Shown: positions 48,449-58,852 of the stretch, one piece after another
Layout: each line of letters starts with the position of its first letter
Position numbering within the stretch: position 1 is the first letter of the stretch
From: Labia minor
Taxonomy: Eukaryota; Arthropoda; Insecta; Dermaptera; Spongiphoridae
Length of the DNA: 64,000 nt
Assembly: GCA_963082975.1 (NCBI GenBank)
Contig: OY720344.1
Span: 29,609,172 to 29,673,171 of the forward strand
Reading direction: 5' to 3'
Translations under genes and position numbers: made by a program
Notes under the pieces: generated by a model
The model's input: only the letters and a program-made list of their open reading frames with translations
Databases searched by the model: none
What the model was told of the DNA's origin: nothing

Positions 48449-48628
48449 TTCGAAATCTATATATGTGATATATATAGGATATGGGAGTACAATGCATACT
48501 GCCAAAAGCCAAGTTCCCACAGCGCAAACAAATCCGGGCATCCGGGGTTTGCCGGGATCTTGTACGAATCGATGTCTGTCAAAAGCAATCAAGACAAAAG
48601 TCAACGTTGAAACGTGCAAAGGGATATC
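48449..48628 (-). CDS. GPCR exon: mid TM3, ICL2, TM4, start of ECL2
   Basis: First firm exon of a minus-strand class A GPCR; exactly 60 codons, phase 0 at both ends. The acceptor TTTTTTTCTTTTCAG precedes 48628 and a GTAAGT donor follows 48449. It begins DIPLHVSTLTFVLIAFDRHR: TM3 ending in the Asp-Arg switch, with DRH in place of DRY. Next comes ICL2 (FVQDPGKPRMPGF), TM4 (VCAVGTWLLAVCIVLPYPIY with the conserved Trp and paired prolines) and ITYIDFE, continued by exon 26512-26606. The five chained exons give about 239 residues from TM3 to TM7, consistent with a neuropeptide-type receptor in the plasma membrane. TM1, TM2 and the first part of TM3 must lie upstream and were not found. I cannot assign an ortholog: an arthropod orphan peptide receptor is my guess. 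Confidence 0.94.
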
Positions 48629-49819
48629 CTGAAAAGAAAAAAACAAATCACAAAAATACATCAATTAACATACATAAACGAAGTTCATCTTTAATTTAAT
48701 TGAATAATTACAAATAAAAAAAATACATTTTAAAATAAATATTTTGTTTCTCTTTTATTTATTTTTATTTCTCTAATAACCCTGTAGGTATATTATATAT
48801 ATATATATATATATAGATAGATTTAATTAAAATTACATTTGGTATTATTTATATAAAGAATATATTAATTCAATTGAAAAAAGTTGAATAAAATATAAAC
48901 ATGTAGATATATATTTTCTCAATATTCAAATCTAATAGAATTCGTATAACAAAAAAGATGTATCAATATTTAAAGGTAATATTCTATTGTAATGTAAATT
49001 TAAAAAAAAAAATTATATTTAAAATAATATTTCATTGAATGTTGATAAAGTTTTATATGTATATATATAAAAATAGATGTACAATATATCATATATTAAA
49101 AAGTTTTTTATTTGTCAATATTTTTTAAATAATTGTCAAGTACTTTATTAATCCAACTTCAATCAGTTTCATTGTATGACGTGAATAAAAAAGAATTATG
49201 GAGTTTTTTATTTTAATAGAAAAAATGAAAATACTTTTGCTGAAGTAAAATTATAAAATTAGTTTTAGATTAGAGATTTATTTAATTTTGGGGATTTCTA
49301 TATTTGGTAGATCAATTTTGGAGTAAACTGATTTATAGATAGGAACAAATATAAACAATTTTTTTTTGACTTTGGATGTCTTAATGTGGTCAATATATTA
49401 TTTATTTTCAGTGTTTGTGGGGAGAAAGACAACTCAATTGATCTCTAAATCGAAAATATTGAGTGTTTAAAAAGAAAAAAAATAAGATAAAATGAAATAA
49501 CTATATATATTTATTATTATTTATATAATATATAATAATATTTTATTTATATAATATTTAATTATTTATATTATTATTTTTATTATTATATATTTTATTT
49601 ATTTATTTTTGTTATTTTGCCTTACAAAAGAGGGAATTGACAAACAATATTCAAAAATTATACAAAAAGACATATTTCTTATATAACATTAAAAACCCCA
49701 TTATTTATTATCTATCCATTCATTTTACTCCTCCCCTTTTTGGGTTTGGAGTACATTTACAAATTATGTTTACCTTTATTTACAATTAAATATTTACAAA
49801 TTTGTGTTTATTACAAAAT
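48629..49819. other. Upstream GPCR intron, AT-rich
   Basis: (AT)n near 48793-48816. At 49412-49448 a plus-strand ATTTTCAG is followed by a short frame VCGEKDNSIDL and a stop, but the pyrimidine tract is weak. Not called. Confidence 0.4.
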
Positions 49820-49962
49820 TCATATTTTTAACCCAATTAAGACGTCAGACTTGGACATAGATGACTCCCAACACAGGATTTTTTTCATCCTGGACTATCA
49901 CCTGCTGGACATGACAAGAGAGAAACATGACTGCATCTTCAGATATATAAAAATAAGTTAAA
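49820..49962. other. GC-richer coding-like island
   Basis: The plus strand reads TSDLDIDDSQHRIFFILDYH then LLDMTREKHDCIFRY; the minus strand has stops. Composition stands out from the AT-rich surroundings. No splice signals and no family recognised. Possibly an old mobile-element fragment. Confidence 0.3.
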
Positions 49963-50089
49963 AAATAAAATAGAACGTACTAAAATAACTACAGGGAATT
50001 TCTCTATTAATGACATCTTTTTTTTAGATTCTCTTTTTATTCTGATATTATATCTTATTAAAATTACAAATTAGGTAATATTTAGAGAT

Positions 50090-50575
50090 TATCAATCCGG
50101 ATTCAAGCCAAATCGATCAATATTAGATCAGATATTTTCATTAAGGTAGATATTAGAAAAAAAGCACGAATGAAATATTTCCGTTCATCCACTATTCGTA
50201 GACTATAGAAAAGCATATGATTCTTTGGATCGGAAAACACTGTTAGAAATTTTAATTTTATTAGATTTTCCAAAAAAATTGGTACATACGTTTCATTCAA
50301 ATTTGTCTTAAGGTAGTATAGGGAGAGTAAGTTGTGGAAATCACACAACTTTCAGAAACTTTCGAAATTTGGAATGGTAATAATAGACTTGCGAAAAATA
50401 TATTTATGGGAAGACCGAGAATGTGGTGGGTGAATAAATAATGTAGGAAGGGATGTGAGAGATCAGTGAAAACAGGAGTTGATGGGTGTACCTCAGAATA
50501 TGGTACTTGGAGGGCAAGAATTTTTGAGTTCAGTAGAGTCACATAGATGGATATGTATGGTAGATAAATAAAAGT
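50090..50575 (+). mobile_element. LINE (RTE-like) reverse transcriptase fragment, internally deleted
   Basis: Frames encode YQSGFKPNRSILDQIFSLR, then VDYRKAYDSLDRKTLLEIL, reverse-transcriptase finger and palm motifs with the first catalytic Asp in the VDYRKAYDS block. The sequence then jumps to the C-terminal tail (NIFMGRPRMWWVNK, GTWRARIFEFSRVT), omitting the rest of the catalytic domain. It ends around TCACATAGATGG and GATA-like repeats, the 3' end expected of such LINEs, without the Helitron hairpin seen in the three chimeric copies. Stops and frame changes make it inactive. It is the likely source type of the LINE tail carried by the Helitrons. Confidence 0.8.
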
Positions 50576-51854
50576 AACTATTTTAATTTTTATTGCTATT
50601 ATTCACTCTTGTTAATCTGTAAATAAGAAGAAATTAATTTGGGTTTTATTAATATTTACAAAAAAAAGGAAGAATTTAATTATATTTCATAAAGGAATTT
50701 ATAAAAATGAACAGAATATTATTTTTAATATGATAAAAAATTCATATAAAATCTTTAAAATTTTGCAATAAATATTCATTTCCTACTACTCTTTAACAAA
50801 AATTAATAAACAAGACAATTGCAAAATGTTGAGAAATTATAATCAAAATAATAATAAGGATGTAAGATGTTTTTTAACTATGGAAAAATTATCAAAATTT
50901 ACTAGAGGAAGAAAAGAAAAGGAAAAGAAAGTTTGGGATGTAGAGACAGAGAAAGATGAGGGGGGGGGAATATGAATTTGTTTATTTCATATCATTCATT
51001 ATTTTTCGCAACTTTGTTGATATCAAATACTATTTATTGGGTACACGGGTCAAAGATAATATACTAGTTTAACAGGATCTTTATTTATATTTATTTTCTT
51101 ATTATCAAAATAGGTCAATAATAATTAAATTAGGTATTTATCTTGAATATTGTTTTTTTTTTTGAAAATGACGAACACCAAATGCAATTCAATTAAATTT
51201 ATCTATAATCCGGTTAGAGTTGAAATTTGTTTCAATTTCTATATGAAAGTTAGATTATGTATTAATTATTTTATTCATTAATTTATTGATATAATCGTTC
51301 TTTATTAGCGAGATTAAATAAATTAAATGGAAACATATTTGTGAAAAGGTTATTAAATATTAGCTGGAGGGTCAATTTCAGAAAGATGATTAAAATAAAA
51401 ATAAAAATAGAAAATAAATAAATAAAAAAATGAATTTCCTAATACAGAAATGATAAAAAATTGTAAAATGTTATATGATTTTATTAACAATCTATTTTTG
51501 TTATCCTTCGTATACAAAGTTTATAATATGCTCTTAATTTATTTATTGTTTTAATATTTGACTCAACTTTTTTACAACTTTTGAATCTAAAATAAATATA
51601 CTATATAGATTTAAACGAGAAAAGTATTTAATTTAATTTATTTAATTTTCGCTATCCATTACTGAAAGGCATATTTTAGAGAAACGTTTAATTTAACACA
51701 TTTCCACGCGAAAAATCAGAATTTATAATAGGGGATGGGGGATATTTACTCTTTATTTATCAATCAGTAATATATTATTTATATAATGAAGTATCTAAAA
51801 TCATAGTACTCATCTACAATACCAAACATTGATTTGCTATCAAAATCGATATTT
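50576..51854. other. AT-rich intron
   Basis: A run of Gs near 50960-50968. No exon for TM1/TM2 found. Confidence 0.4.
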
Positions 51855-51855
51855 A

Positions 51856-52318
51856 CGAGGATTGTCTGAAAAGTTTCCAACCTGGCCAAGAAAATCGATC
51901 ATTTTAAATTTTTTTTTTTTGCTTTATTTTTCAAAATTCAAGATAGCTGAGACCTGTACGATGTCAGCTGAGCGTGTACGAAATATTTTGCAAAACCATT
52001 TGAATATGGAAAGCTGTGTGCAATGTGGGTGCCGCATTTCCTAACGTTAGACCAAAAATTGCTTCGAAAAACAATTTCTAACGACGATTTGGCGCTGTAG
52101 GCGTAATCCAATCGAATTTTTGCGTCGATTCATAACTGTTGATGAGACTTAAATTAAATCAAATTTAATTAATTAAATAAATAATTTTTTAATTAATTAG
52201 AACACCGTTATGAGAAATGTATCAGTATTGATGGAGATTATGTTGAAAAATATAGCAAAAAAAAAATTAAAAACATCGATTTTCTTGGTCAGGTCGGAAA
52301 CTTTTCATCCCACCCTCG
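51856..52318 (+). mobile_element. Short mariner deletion derivative, copy 2
   Basis: Termini CGAGGATTGTCTGAAAAGTT and, inverted, CGAGGGTGGGATGAAAAGTT; TA on the left, TT on the right. Frames read AETCTMSAERVRNILQNHLN, then WRCRRNPIEFLRRFITVDE up to the first catalytic Asp region, then AT-rich filler. The C-terminal tail follows (ERYEKCIxVxGDYVEK type, near 52205-52260). The catalytic middle is lost at the same point as in 12837-13280. Opposite orientation to that copy. Confidence 0.9.
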
Positions 52319-53538
52319 TTTATGAAATCTATATAAATAAATATTTATTTCATTTATATTTTTTATTTATTATTTGCTCATTTTTTTTTTTTTTTTTTTT
52401 GTAATTTGTTATAAATAATAAAATAAATAAATATAATAGTTAATTAGTTTTGCTTTAATATTTTTTTTTAACCTATAAGATACATCTATCAATATGTCAA
52501 TTAACTTATAATGCCAGTAGAGCAATTGTAAATCAAATTTTAGCCCGTTATACCAAATAAAAACCTCTAATATACGTGTTTAACCAGTTGTTGATTAGTC
52601 AAGAGGAAAAAAATCATAGAATTCATTACTGCAGTTAATAGAATTATAATTATATACACATGACATGAAATTATTTTATTAGAGTATATTTATTTGTATA
52701 TTATTTTGTAAAAAATTTGTATAATAATTTTGTAAAAGATTTGTATAATAATTTTGTAAAAGATTTGTATAATAATTTTGTAAAAGATTTGTATAATAAT
52801 TTTGTTAAAAATTTGATTACCTACTCCTCAACTTCTGAATATCAGATATATGTACTTATTTATCCCTTTATTTTTCTTGTTTATCTAAGTTTTAAAAAAA
52901 TTATCCTATAACCACTTATATGTAGCCCTTATTCAGATATTTGTAAAAATAAACAAAGAATCGATTCGATTATTCATATAAACAACTTCCATACTTAATT
53001 CTAAAGTATATTTTTAGCTTCAACAAATCTAATATGAATCAAAACAGGTTTTTTTTATATATTTTTATCAAATAATAATATTTTATTTGAATTTGAAAAT
53101 ACTATATTAAAAAATATGATGAGTGTAAATAATAAAATTTTTCAAAAAATATTTTAAAATAATAAAATGATATTAAATACTTAATGTGTGTAATGTAATT
53201 TTAATAAATGTTTATATATTAGTAATTACAACGAAAGAGAATTGAGAATGAGTTTATATTTAAGTAGTGTTTCTATATTTACTTTCATATTCACCGAACC
53301 TTTAGATTAAAATTAAATACCTATTAAAAGTATACTTTTTTGAACAATTTAATTACAAAAAAACATATATTTAAAAACTAAATGAAAAAATATTGGGATA
53401 ATATTTATTTAAAAATGCTTTATTTTATCAATAAAATTTGAAATTTTTTATTCTTAATTTATATTTGACCTCTGGCGAGTAGTATTCATTGAAACATGGA
53501 GTGTGATTTGAACTTGCTCTTTAGGGTCTTTAGTTTAC
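52319..53538. other. AT-rich intron with minisatellite
   Basis: Holds the 24-bp minisatellite listed below, a T run near 52381-52400 and nothing else recognised. Confidence 0.4.
52712..52815. repeat. 24-bp minisatellite, four units
   Basis: Unit TTTGTATAATAATTTTGTAA plus AAGA, repeated about four times with small changes. In one frame it reads repeats of LYNNFVKD, but it is not a gene. Confidence 0.95.
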
Positions 53539-53595
53539 TTCCTCTTCAGACTGATTTTCAATCCATTTACCAATGTATCCGGTGGTACTATTCAT
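53539..53595 (-). CDS. Candidate first coding exon of the GPCR
   Basis: On the minus strand, ATG at 53593-53595 opens MNSTTGYIGKWIENQSEEE, followed by GTAAAC, a moderate donor, in phase 0. Two N-glycosylation sequons (NST, NQS) and an acidic end suit the extracellular N-terminus of a GPCR. It is GC-richer than its surroundings and lies 4.9 kb upstream of the first firm exon on the right strand. The missing TM1/TM2 exon was not found between them, so the link is unproven. Without it the frame stops two codons after the donor. It could also be chance or an element fragment. Confidence 0.22.
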
Positions 53596-53941
53596 CCTAA
53601 TTGATCAATATCGCGAATCGGACCAGTCGCAAGTTTGACTCGTAAACAGAAACATTAATATATTACTTTTTTAAGAATAAAAAACTATTCGCTTAACGTT
53701 AACATCCATTTTATATATGAAGTTCATGAAGTGTTTTTTTTTTTGGTTTGTTGGTATGAAAGAGTAAAAAACTTAAAATTACTTTTAATTTGAATATTGA
53801 AATTTTTTAATTTTGATATTTATTTCTAATTAAATAATTAAATTATATTAGAGAATATTTATCATTTTGATTAGTTGAGCCAAAATAATTTTTTTTCTTT
53901 TGTTTATTTGTGGCCTTTCTAAGCCTTACCTCATTGATCCC
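53596..53941. other. AT-rich, possible 5' flank of the GPCR
   Basis: 53596-53660 is slightly GC-richer and would be 5' UTR if the candidate first exon is real. No promoter element can be identified. Confidence 0.3.
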
Positions 53942-53944
53942 TTA

Positions 53945-54285
53945 GGCCCGATTCACACACAAGTGGCGTATAGCACTGGCGTGGTTCTGGCGTGGAACAG
54001 GTTTGTAATGTAATTGCATTAGCTTATGACTCAATACCCACAGATATGGCGTGTTGGAGGCGTGGAAAATGGCACGAAGACCACTCCGCTCCGACTCCAC
54101 CGGTGGCTCGTAGGGACTGGCACGCCACTTCTAGACCATTTGGAGTGGTCTTCGTGCCATTTTCCACGCCTCCAACACGCCATACGCCATATCTGTGGGT
54201 CATAAGCTAATGCAATTACATTAACAAACCTGTTCCACGCCAGAACCACGCCAGTGCGATACGCCACTTGTGTGTGAATCGGGCC
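53945..54285. mobile_element. Foldback MITE with very long terminal inverted repeats (341 bp)
   Basis: Flanked by TTA on both sides (53942-53944 and 54286-54288). It starts GGCCCGATTCACACACAAGT and ends with its inverse. The arms match over roughly 140 bp with small indels, leaving about 45 bp in the middle. GC-rich against the background. TTA duplications with GG-starting ends suggest PIF/Harbinger-type mobilisation (inference). The two open frames on opposite strands are mirror shadows. Confidence 0.9.
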
Positions 54286-54288
54286 TTA

Positions 54289-54808
54289 TAAAAGAATTTT
54301 CTAGAGAATTTTTATTTTTATTTTTTAAATATCTTTTCGTTTGTACAAAAAATATGTATATATTTATAATTTATTTTATTTATTATTAAAAAAAATTTGA
54401 TACAATTTTCTTTCCATTTTTCTTTCCCTTTTTGGAAACAAATTACATATTTACAAAAGGTTTATTTCATAGTTTTAAATTGACTTAATTTAAGGGCAGC
54501 CATAACAATCTTAATATTTTTTAAAACAATTTTAAATAATTAATTTAAAATTTAACAATAAATTACTAGAAATTTCAAACTAACTAATGGAAATCTTATC
54601 TTAATTTGTTAATTTTTTTTAAAATATTTATACGCGCGCGCGCGTGTGTGTAGTATTTTAATTTTATAATAAAATTGCAAACTTATATTTCAATTTTTAA
54701 ATAGCTATTTAATCAATTATTATTAATTTATATTATGAAAATTGAAATATAGTTATTTGATGAGATAGTAACTTAGCTATAAACATTAACCTAATATATA
54801 TATATATA
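54289..54808. other. AT-rich, with (CG)n(TG)n microsatellite
   Basis: ACGCGCGCGCGCGTGTGTGT at 54632-54651, notable in such AT-rich DNA. Otherwise nothing recognised. Confidence 0.5.
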
Positions 54809-55160
54809 TCTTATATATAAAATTCTCGTGTCACAAAACTTTGAAATCATACTCCTCCGAAACGGCTTGACCGATTCTTATGAAATTTTTTATGTATATT
54901 CAGTAGGTCTCAGGGCATGTCAGACTTCCTTTAGAAAACCGCTAATTGGTAAGGTGTGTCCAGGAAATGCTAATTAATTAAAAATAGTTTAGTTACCATA
55001 CTAGCTCATAGAGGCGCTGGTGGCAAAAATTTGAAATCTTATATATACCCTTATAAGAAGCTTCCAAACAAAAGCGGTTGCTGGCCGAGCGAGCTAGCGC
55101 GTCTTCTTATGACTCAGGGTGCAGGGTGCAACCCTGAGTTCGAAACTTGCAAAGGCACAT
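54809..55160 (+). mobile_element. Helitron-like 5' leader with tRNA-like module
   Basis: Starts TCTTATATATAAAATTCTCG after A, then TACTCCTCCGAAACGGCTTG and ACCGATTCTTATGAAATTTT, the typical leader of arthropod Helitrons. About 260 bp in lies a tRNA-like segment (55076-55158). No 3' hairpin plus CTRR was found downstream, so the element is truncated or its end is degraded. Confidence 0.65.
55076..55158 (+). other. tRNA-like module (SINE-type) in the Helitron-like element
   Basis: TGGCCGAGCGAG fits an RNA polymerase III A box and AGTTCGAAACT fits a B box, 50-odd bp apart, with a self-complementary CAGGGTGCAGGGTGCAACCC stem between. It is too divergent for a functional tRNA and lacks a clean acceptor stem. 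It resembles a class II (long variable arm) tRNA such as Ser/Leu. Confidence 0.55.
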
Positions 55161-56435
55161 TTTTTTCTTTAAGTATTATATATTTTTTTTTTTAAATTTA
55201 TTAATTTTTATTATTATTATTTTAATATTTTATTAAATTAAATTTTATTATTAAATTTTATTTTATTAAATTAAATTTTATTTTATTAAATTAATAATTA
55301 TGTCAATTAATTTTTTCTGCATAAATAAACATATATAAAAAACTATATAAAATTTGAATTTTCATTCATTCATTTAAAATGATATTAAAATATTCCTTTG
55401 AAATATAATAAATAATTAAATTAATCCCTACTAGGGCCTCGGGGGGGGGGGGGGGGAGGTAACTTTCTCTTTTTGGAAAAACCCATAATGCCATCCCCAG
55501 CTCGACTATGTATATATAAAAAAAGGTTTTTGTCTGCATATTGCTCAGAATTTAAAAATTATTATAATATTTCACTTTTTATTTTAAATTCTAATATTTA
55601 AATATCAATTAAATTAAATAATTTATTCTAAAAGTTCTCATTTAAATTTATTTAATAAAATATTTAGATCATATTTAACTTAATTTTTATTTATTCTTTC
55701 TATATAATTGAATATTTCTTCTTTTCTATTTGAAAGTGAAAGCTTAAAAAAACTGAATATATTATTTTTAAACTTTTATCAATACAAAAATATTTTCAAA
55801 ACTTCAATTAAAATGACAAAATTTTATTATTTTTGTTTTTGTTTCAATTATTAATTACAAATATATTTTAAGTGCAAAAATGATTTCTTGGTTAATTAAA
55901 ATATGTTTTTTAGACAAATGATATTACGAGATGTTTTAAATTTATGTCTTTTTTATATTGAGTATTTTTTTTTTAAAATTAAAATTTGTTTTAAATCAAA
56001 ATTATTGTATTCTATTATATTTTTTTATTAATAGGCTTCTTTTTTTATTTTTAATTTTTAATAAATTCTCTTTTTTGATATGATATTAATAAAAAATAAT
56101 ATTCAATTGTATTTAAATTTAAAAATTAGAATATTTGAATTTTTTTAAATTTTAACACATGTAATCAATCATATGGATAACGAATGGAACATTTTGAAAA
56201 TCAAGTTGGTATTAAATTCAGAAAAAAATACTGATATATAGAATATAATAGACCATTCGAATATAATTTAAAACTATTTATCTCCTTTTATTTTAAATTT
56301 AAAAAAACGGAGTGTTAAGAAATTAAGATGCCTGGATAGGTAAATGGGCTGGAAGAGGAGGTAATTTATAATTTTCTTCTAATTCAGATTGAAATTAATG
56401 GTGATAAGAAAAAATATTTAGTAACAAAATCTATA
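55161..56435. other. AT-rich, with poly-G run
   Basis: G16 at 55441-55456, flanked by GGGCCTC and AGGTAAC. A second leader-like phrase near 55505-55550 (TATATATAAAAAAAGGTTTT) is undefined. No exon found. Confidence 0.45.
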
Positions 56436-57222
56436 TACAAAATGTAGAATTTGAATATGTAGAAAAATTGAATGTAATCACGAAGGATAATAATATTTGA
56501 GAAGAATATATATATTTAAATCGAAGTTGTAATCGGGAATCGCCTGTTATCATGCAGTAAAGAGGCTTATCTCATCAAAATTATTATCAAAAGGAATCAA
56601 AATTAAAATATATAAACCAATTATTTTGCCTGTTGTATTATATGAGTGGGACGCAAGGTCTATGACCCTGGGAGATGAGAGTAGATCCAGAGTATTCTTT
56701 CCAGCATTTATTGGCCAAAGAAAGATGAGGTCACCGGGGAATGGCGGAGACTGCACATCGAGGAATTGCATGACCTCTATGCATCTTCAGAAATAGTTAG
56801 GGTTATAAAAGCGAAAAAGCTGCGATAGGCAGGGGACGCGGCTAGAATGGGAGAGGAAAAAGATTTTGGATTGGAAAACGTCCGCTTGGAAGACCAAGGA
56901 CGTGTAGGAAGGGACGTAAGAGAGATGGGACAAGGGCTCAGGATAGGGACACTTGGAGAAATGTGGTTGCTGCGGCCTAGAACTTTCGAGTTCCTTAGAG
57001 TCACATAGATAGATAGATATAACATATACAATAATAATATATATAATTAATTTAGTGATTAAATTAAAATGTATTTTAAATAAAAGAACACAAAAAGAAA
57101 TGAATGTTTTATGTAATATACTGATTGAAACAAAATGGATGAAAACCTTTTACTCGGGGGGGTACAGGGGGCGGAGCCCCCGTCTAGGTGCGGAGAGCGC
57201 CGAAGGCGCTCGGGGCAGCTAG
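56436..57222 (+). mobile_element. Helitron 3' part with captured LINE tail, copy 3
   Basis: Same content as copy 2: AAAATGTAGAATTTG, AATCACGAAGGATAATAATA, a decayed LINE C-terminus (MTLGDESRSRVF, HIEELHDLYASSEIVRVIKA in frame pieces, RMGEEKDFGLENVRLEDQG) and TCACATAGATAGATAGATA at the LINE end. Then the AT-rich link, GGGGGC(GGA)GCCCCC, GAGCGCC(GAA)GGCGCTC and CTAG at 57219-57222, followed by T. It lacks the MITE that interrupts copy 2. The minus-strand open frames here are antisense. Confidence 0.87.
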
Positions 57223-57223
57223 T

Positions 57224-57539
57224 ATATATATATATTTAGTTTGTTCTTATTTTCTTTTTTTTTTAAACAAACAGATAAAAGTTTTTTCCTGGAATTGATT
57301 TTTTTAGTAAATGTAGCAAATGTATATATTAGAGTGTTAGTTTGAAAAAGTAGAACCACAGAACAGAAATTCCCTGAGGAGCCAATGAAAAAGAAACTGT
57401 TTAAGATTTATTTGTGCCCATCATAACCTTTAAAGTATTGCACTCTATAAGTTTGTTATTTCCTGAAACTTCCAAACCATTTACAAATGAATATTTTATT
57501 TTATACATTTTAAATAAAATAATACCTGATTATGGGATT
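57224..57539. other. AT-rich, unclassified
   Basis: Moderately AT-rich DNA before the mariner tail. A left mariner terminus was not found. Confidence 0.35.
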
Positions 57540-57752
57540 TTTGATAAACAGGAGTCAAAACAATGAGTTTCTCGGAGTGAATCGACATCAAAGATGTCCT
57601 CGACAAATCTTATTTTTTGGAAGGGATAAATAAATTGGAGAAACTTTGGACGAAGTGTATACAGCTCAAAGAAAACTACCATGATAAACAAAATAATTTT
57701 TTATCCAAAACCTGTGTTTCATTCAAAAAGTCACGAACTTGACCCACCCTCG
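57540..57752 (+). mobile_element. Mariner 3' end fragment
   Basis: Frames match the mariner C-terminus (DVLDKSYFLEGINKLEKLW-like, spread over frames) and end AGTCACGAACTTGACCCACC CTCG followed by TA. The catalytic region is missing. Close to the 3' half of 30307-30823 in sequence style. Confidence 0.75.
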
Positions 57753-57754
57753 TA

Positions 57755-58406
57755 ATAAGAAGAATAAACTCTTTAATTCTATTAAAGAAAAAAAAAGATG
57801 ATTTTATTTAAAAATAATTGATTCTTATATATTTGTTATATCATTACCAAATGGAAAAATATTAATACGAAGAATATTCACTTTCATATCAGATTTGAAT
57901 AGATATATTCAAATAAAACTAACTTATCTAAGAATACCCATTAATTTGACTAATTGATCTTAACGATTAAAATATTAACCTATAATAATTAACTTAAAAT
58001 GTTTTGACGATCTTTTTAATTACTTCAAAGACATATTTTCCCCCAAGAAGACAAAGATATATCTTAATCTTAAAAAGATTTTAATAATTGCTCTATTATT
58101 ATATTATTATAATATAGATATAGTATTTCACCTAAATACTTAAAATATAAATCATCATACAGAAATAAATTCCTCTTTGACTAGTTATACAATATTTTAT
58201 AATATCAAAGTGCTAAAATGTATTAGATATTCAATATTATAAACATTACAGTATAATAAAATAGTGATAAAATATATACTATATTAAAATATACATGAAA
58301 ATTGTTCTAAGAAAATTTTAATTCGATCTTTGTTAAACATATTAAGGAAACAATTTCAAAATATCTATATGTATTTCAAAACATCTTAATAAATTATTCA
58401 TGGAAT
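57755..58406. other. AT-rich, nothing recognised
   Basis: No exon or repeat terminus seen. Confidence 0.45.
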
Positions 58407-58852
58407 AATCTTATCTTATTATGCTAGCTAAAATTGTATATATGTATTTATCTATATATATTGGTTCTCAAAAACCGCTCTAACGATTTTTTTCAAATTC
58501 ACACTAGATATAGTATTTATAAAGAAAAATTAAGTTTTATTGATGATATCTCTTGAAACATACAGCTTCATTATTAATTTCTTAATTGAAAATTATATAT
58601 GGAAAACGTCAAAATTTTTAATACTGCCTGCTAAGACAGTAAAAAAATGACAATTTTTTATCTAAATACATATAGTCCAGCGGTTGGACTGATGTTTTAA
58701 CGAGTGGATTTCGTCGGTTCGAAACTCGCCGGGTGAATCGTTATTTAAAAATGAAAATAATGATTTTGTTATTTTTTTTTCTTTTTATCTATTGTTTACT
58801 TTTTAATAAATTACTATTCTATATTTATTTATTCATTGTTCTTTTATTAATA
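58407..58852 (+). repeat. 446-bp tandem unit 1 with tRNA-like module
   Basis: Direct repeat of 58853-59298; I saw no difference when reading them side by side. Inside, TCTATATATATTGGTTCTCA (58451) resembles a Helitron 5' end. At 58672-58738 lies a tRNA-like segment with A box TAGTCCAGCGG and B box GGTTCGAAACTC, then AT-rich DNA. Confidence 0.93.
58672..58738 (+). other. tRNA-like Pol III module, unit 1
   Basis: A box TAGTCCAGCGG and B box GGTTCGAAACTC about 40 bp apart, with the spacing of a real tRNA. No matching 7-bp acceptor stem is evident, so a tRNA-derived SINE head is more likely than a working tRNA gene. Repeated at 59118-59184. Confidence 0.6.

Noticed and set aside
49412-49448. Plus-strand mini-exon VCGEKDNSIDL with stop
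   Set aside because: Weak pyrimidine tract, no partner exon; likely chance.
53992-54267. Overlapping open frames of about 75 codons on both strands
   Set aside because: Mirror-image frames created by the long inverted arms of the MITE at 53945-54285.
55076-55158. Functional tRNA gene
   Set aside because: A and B boxes are recognisable but stems do not pair properly; tRNA-derived element is more likely. The same applies to 58672-58738 and 59118-59184.
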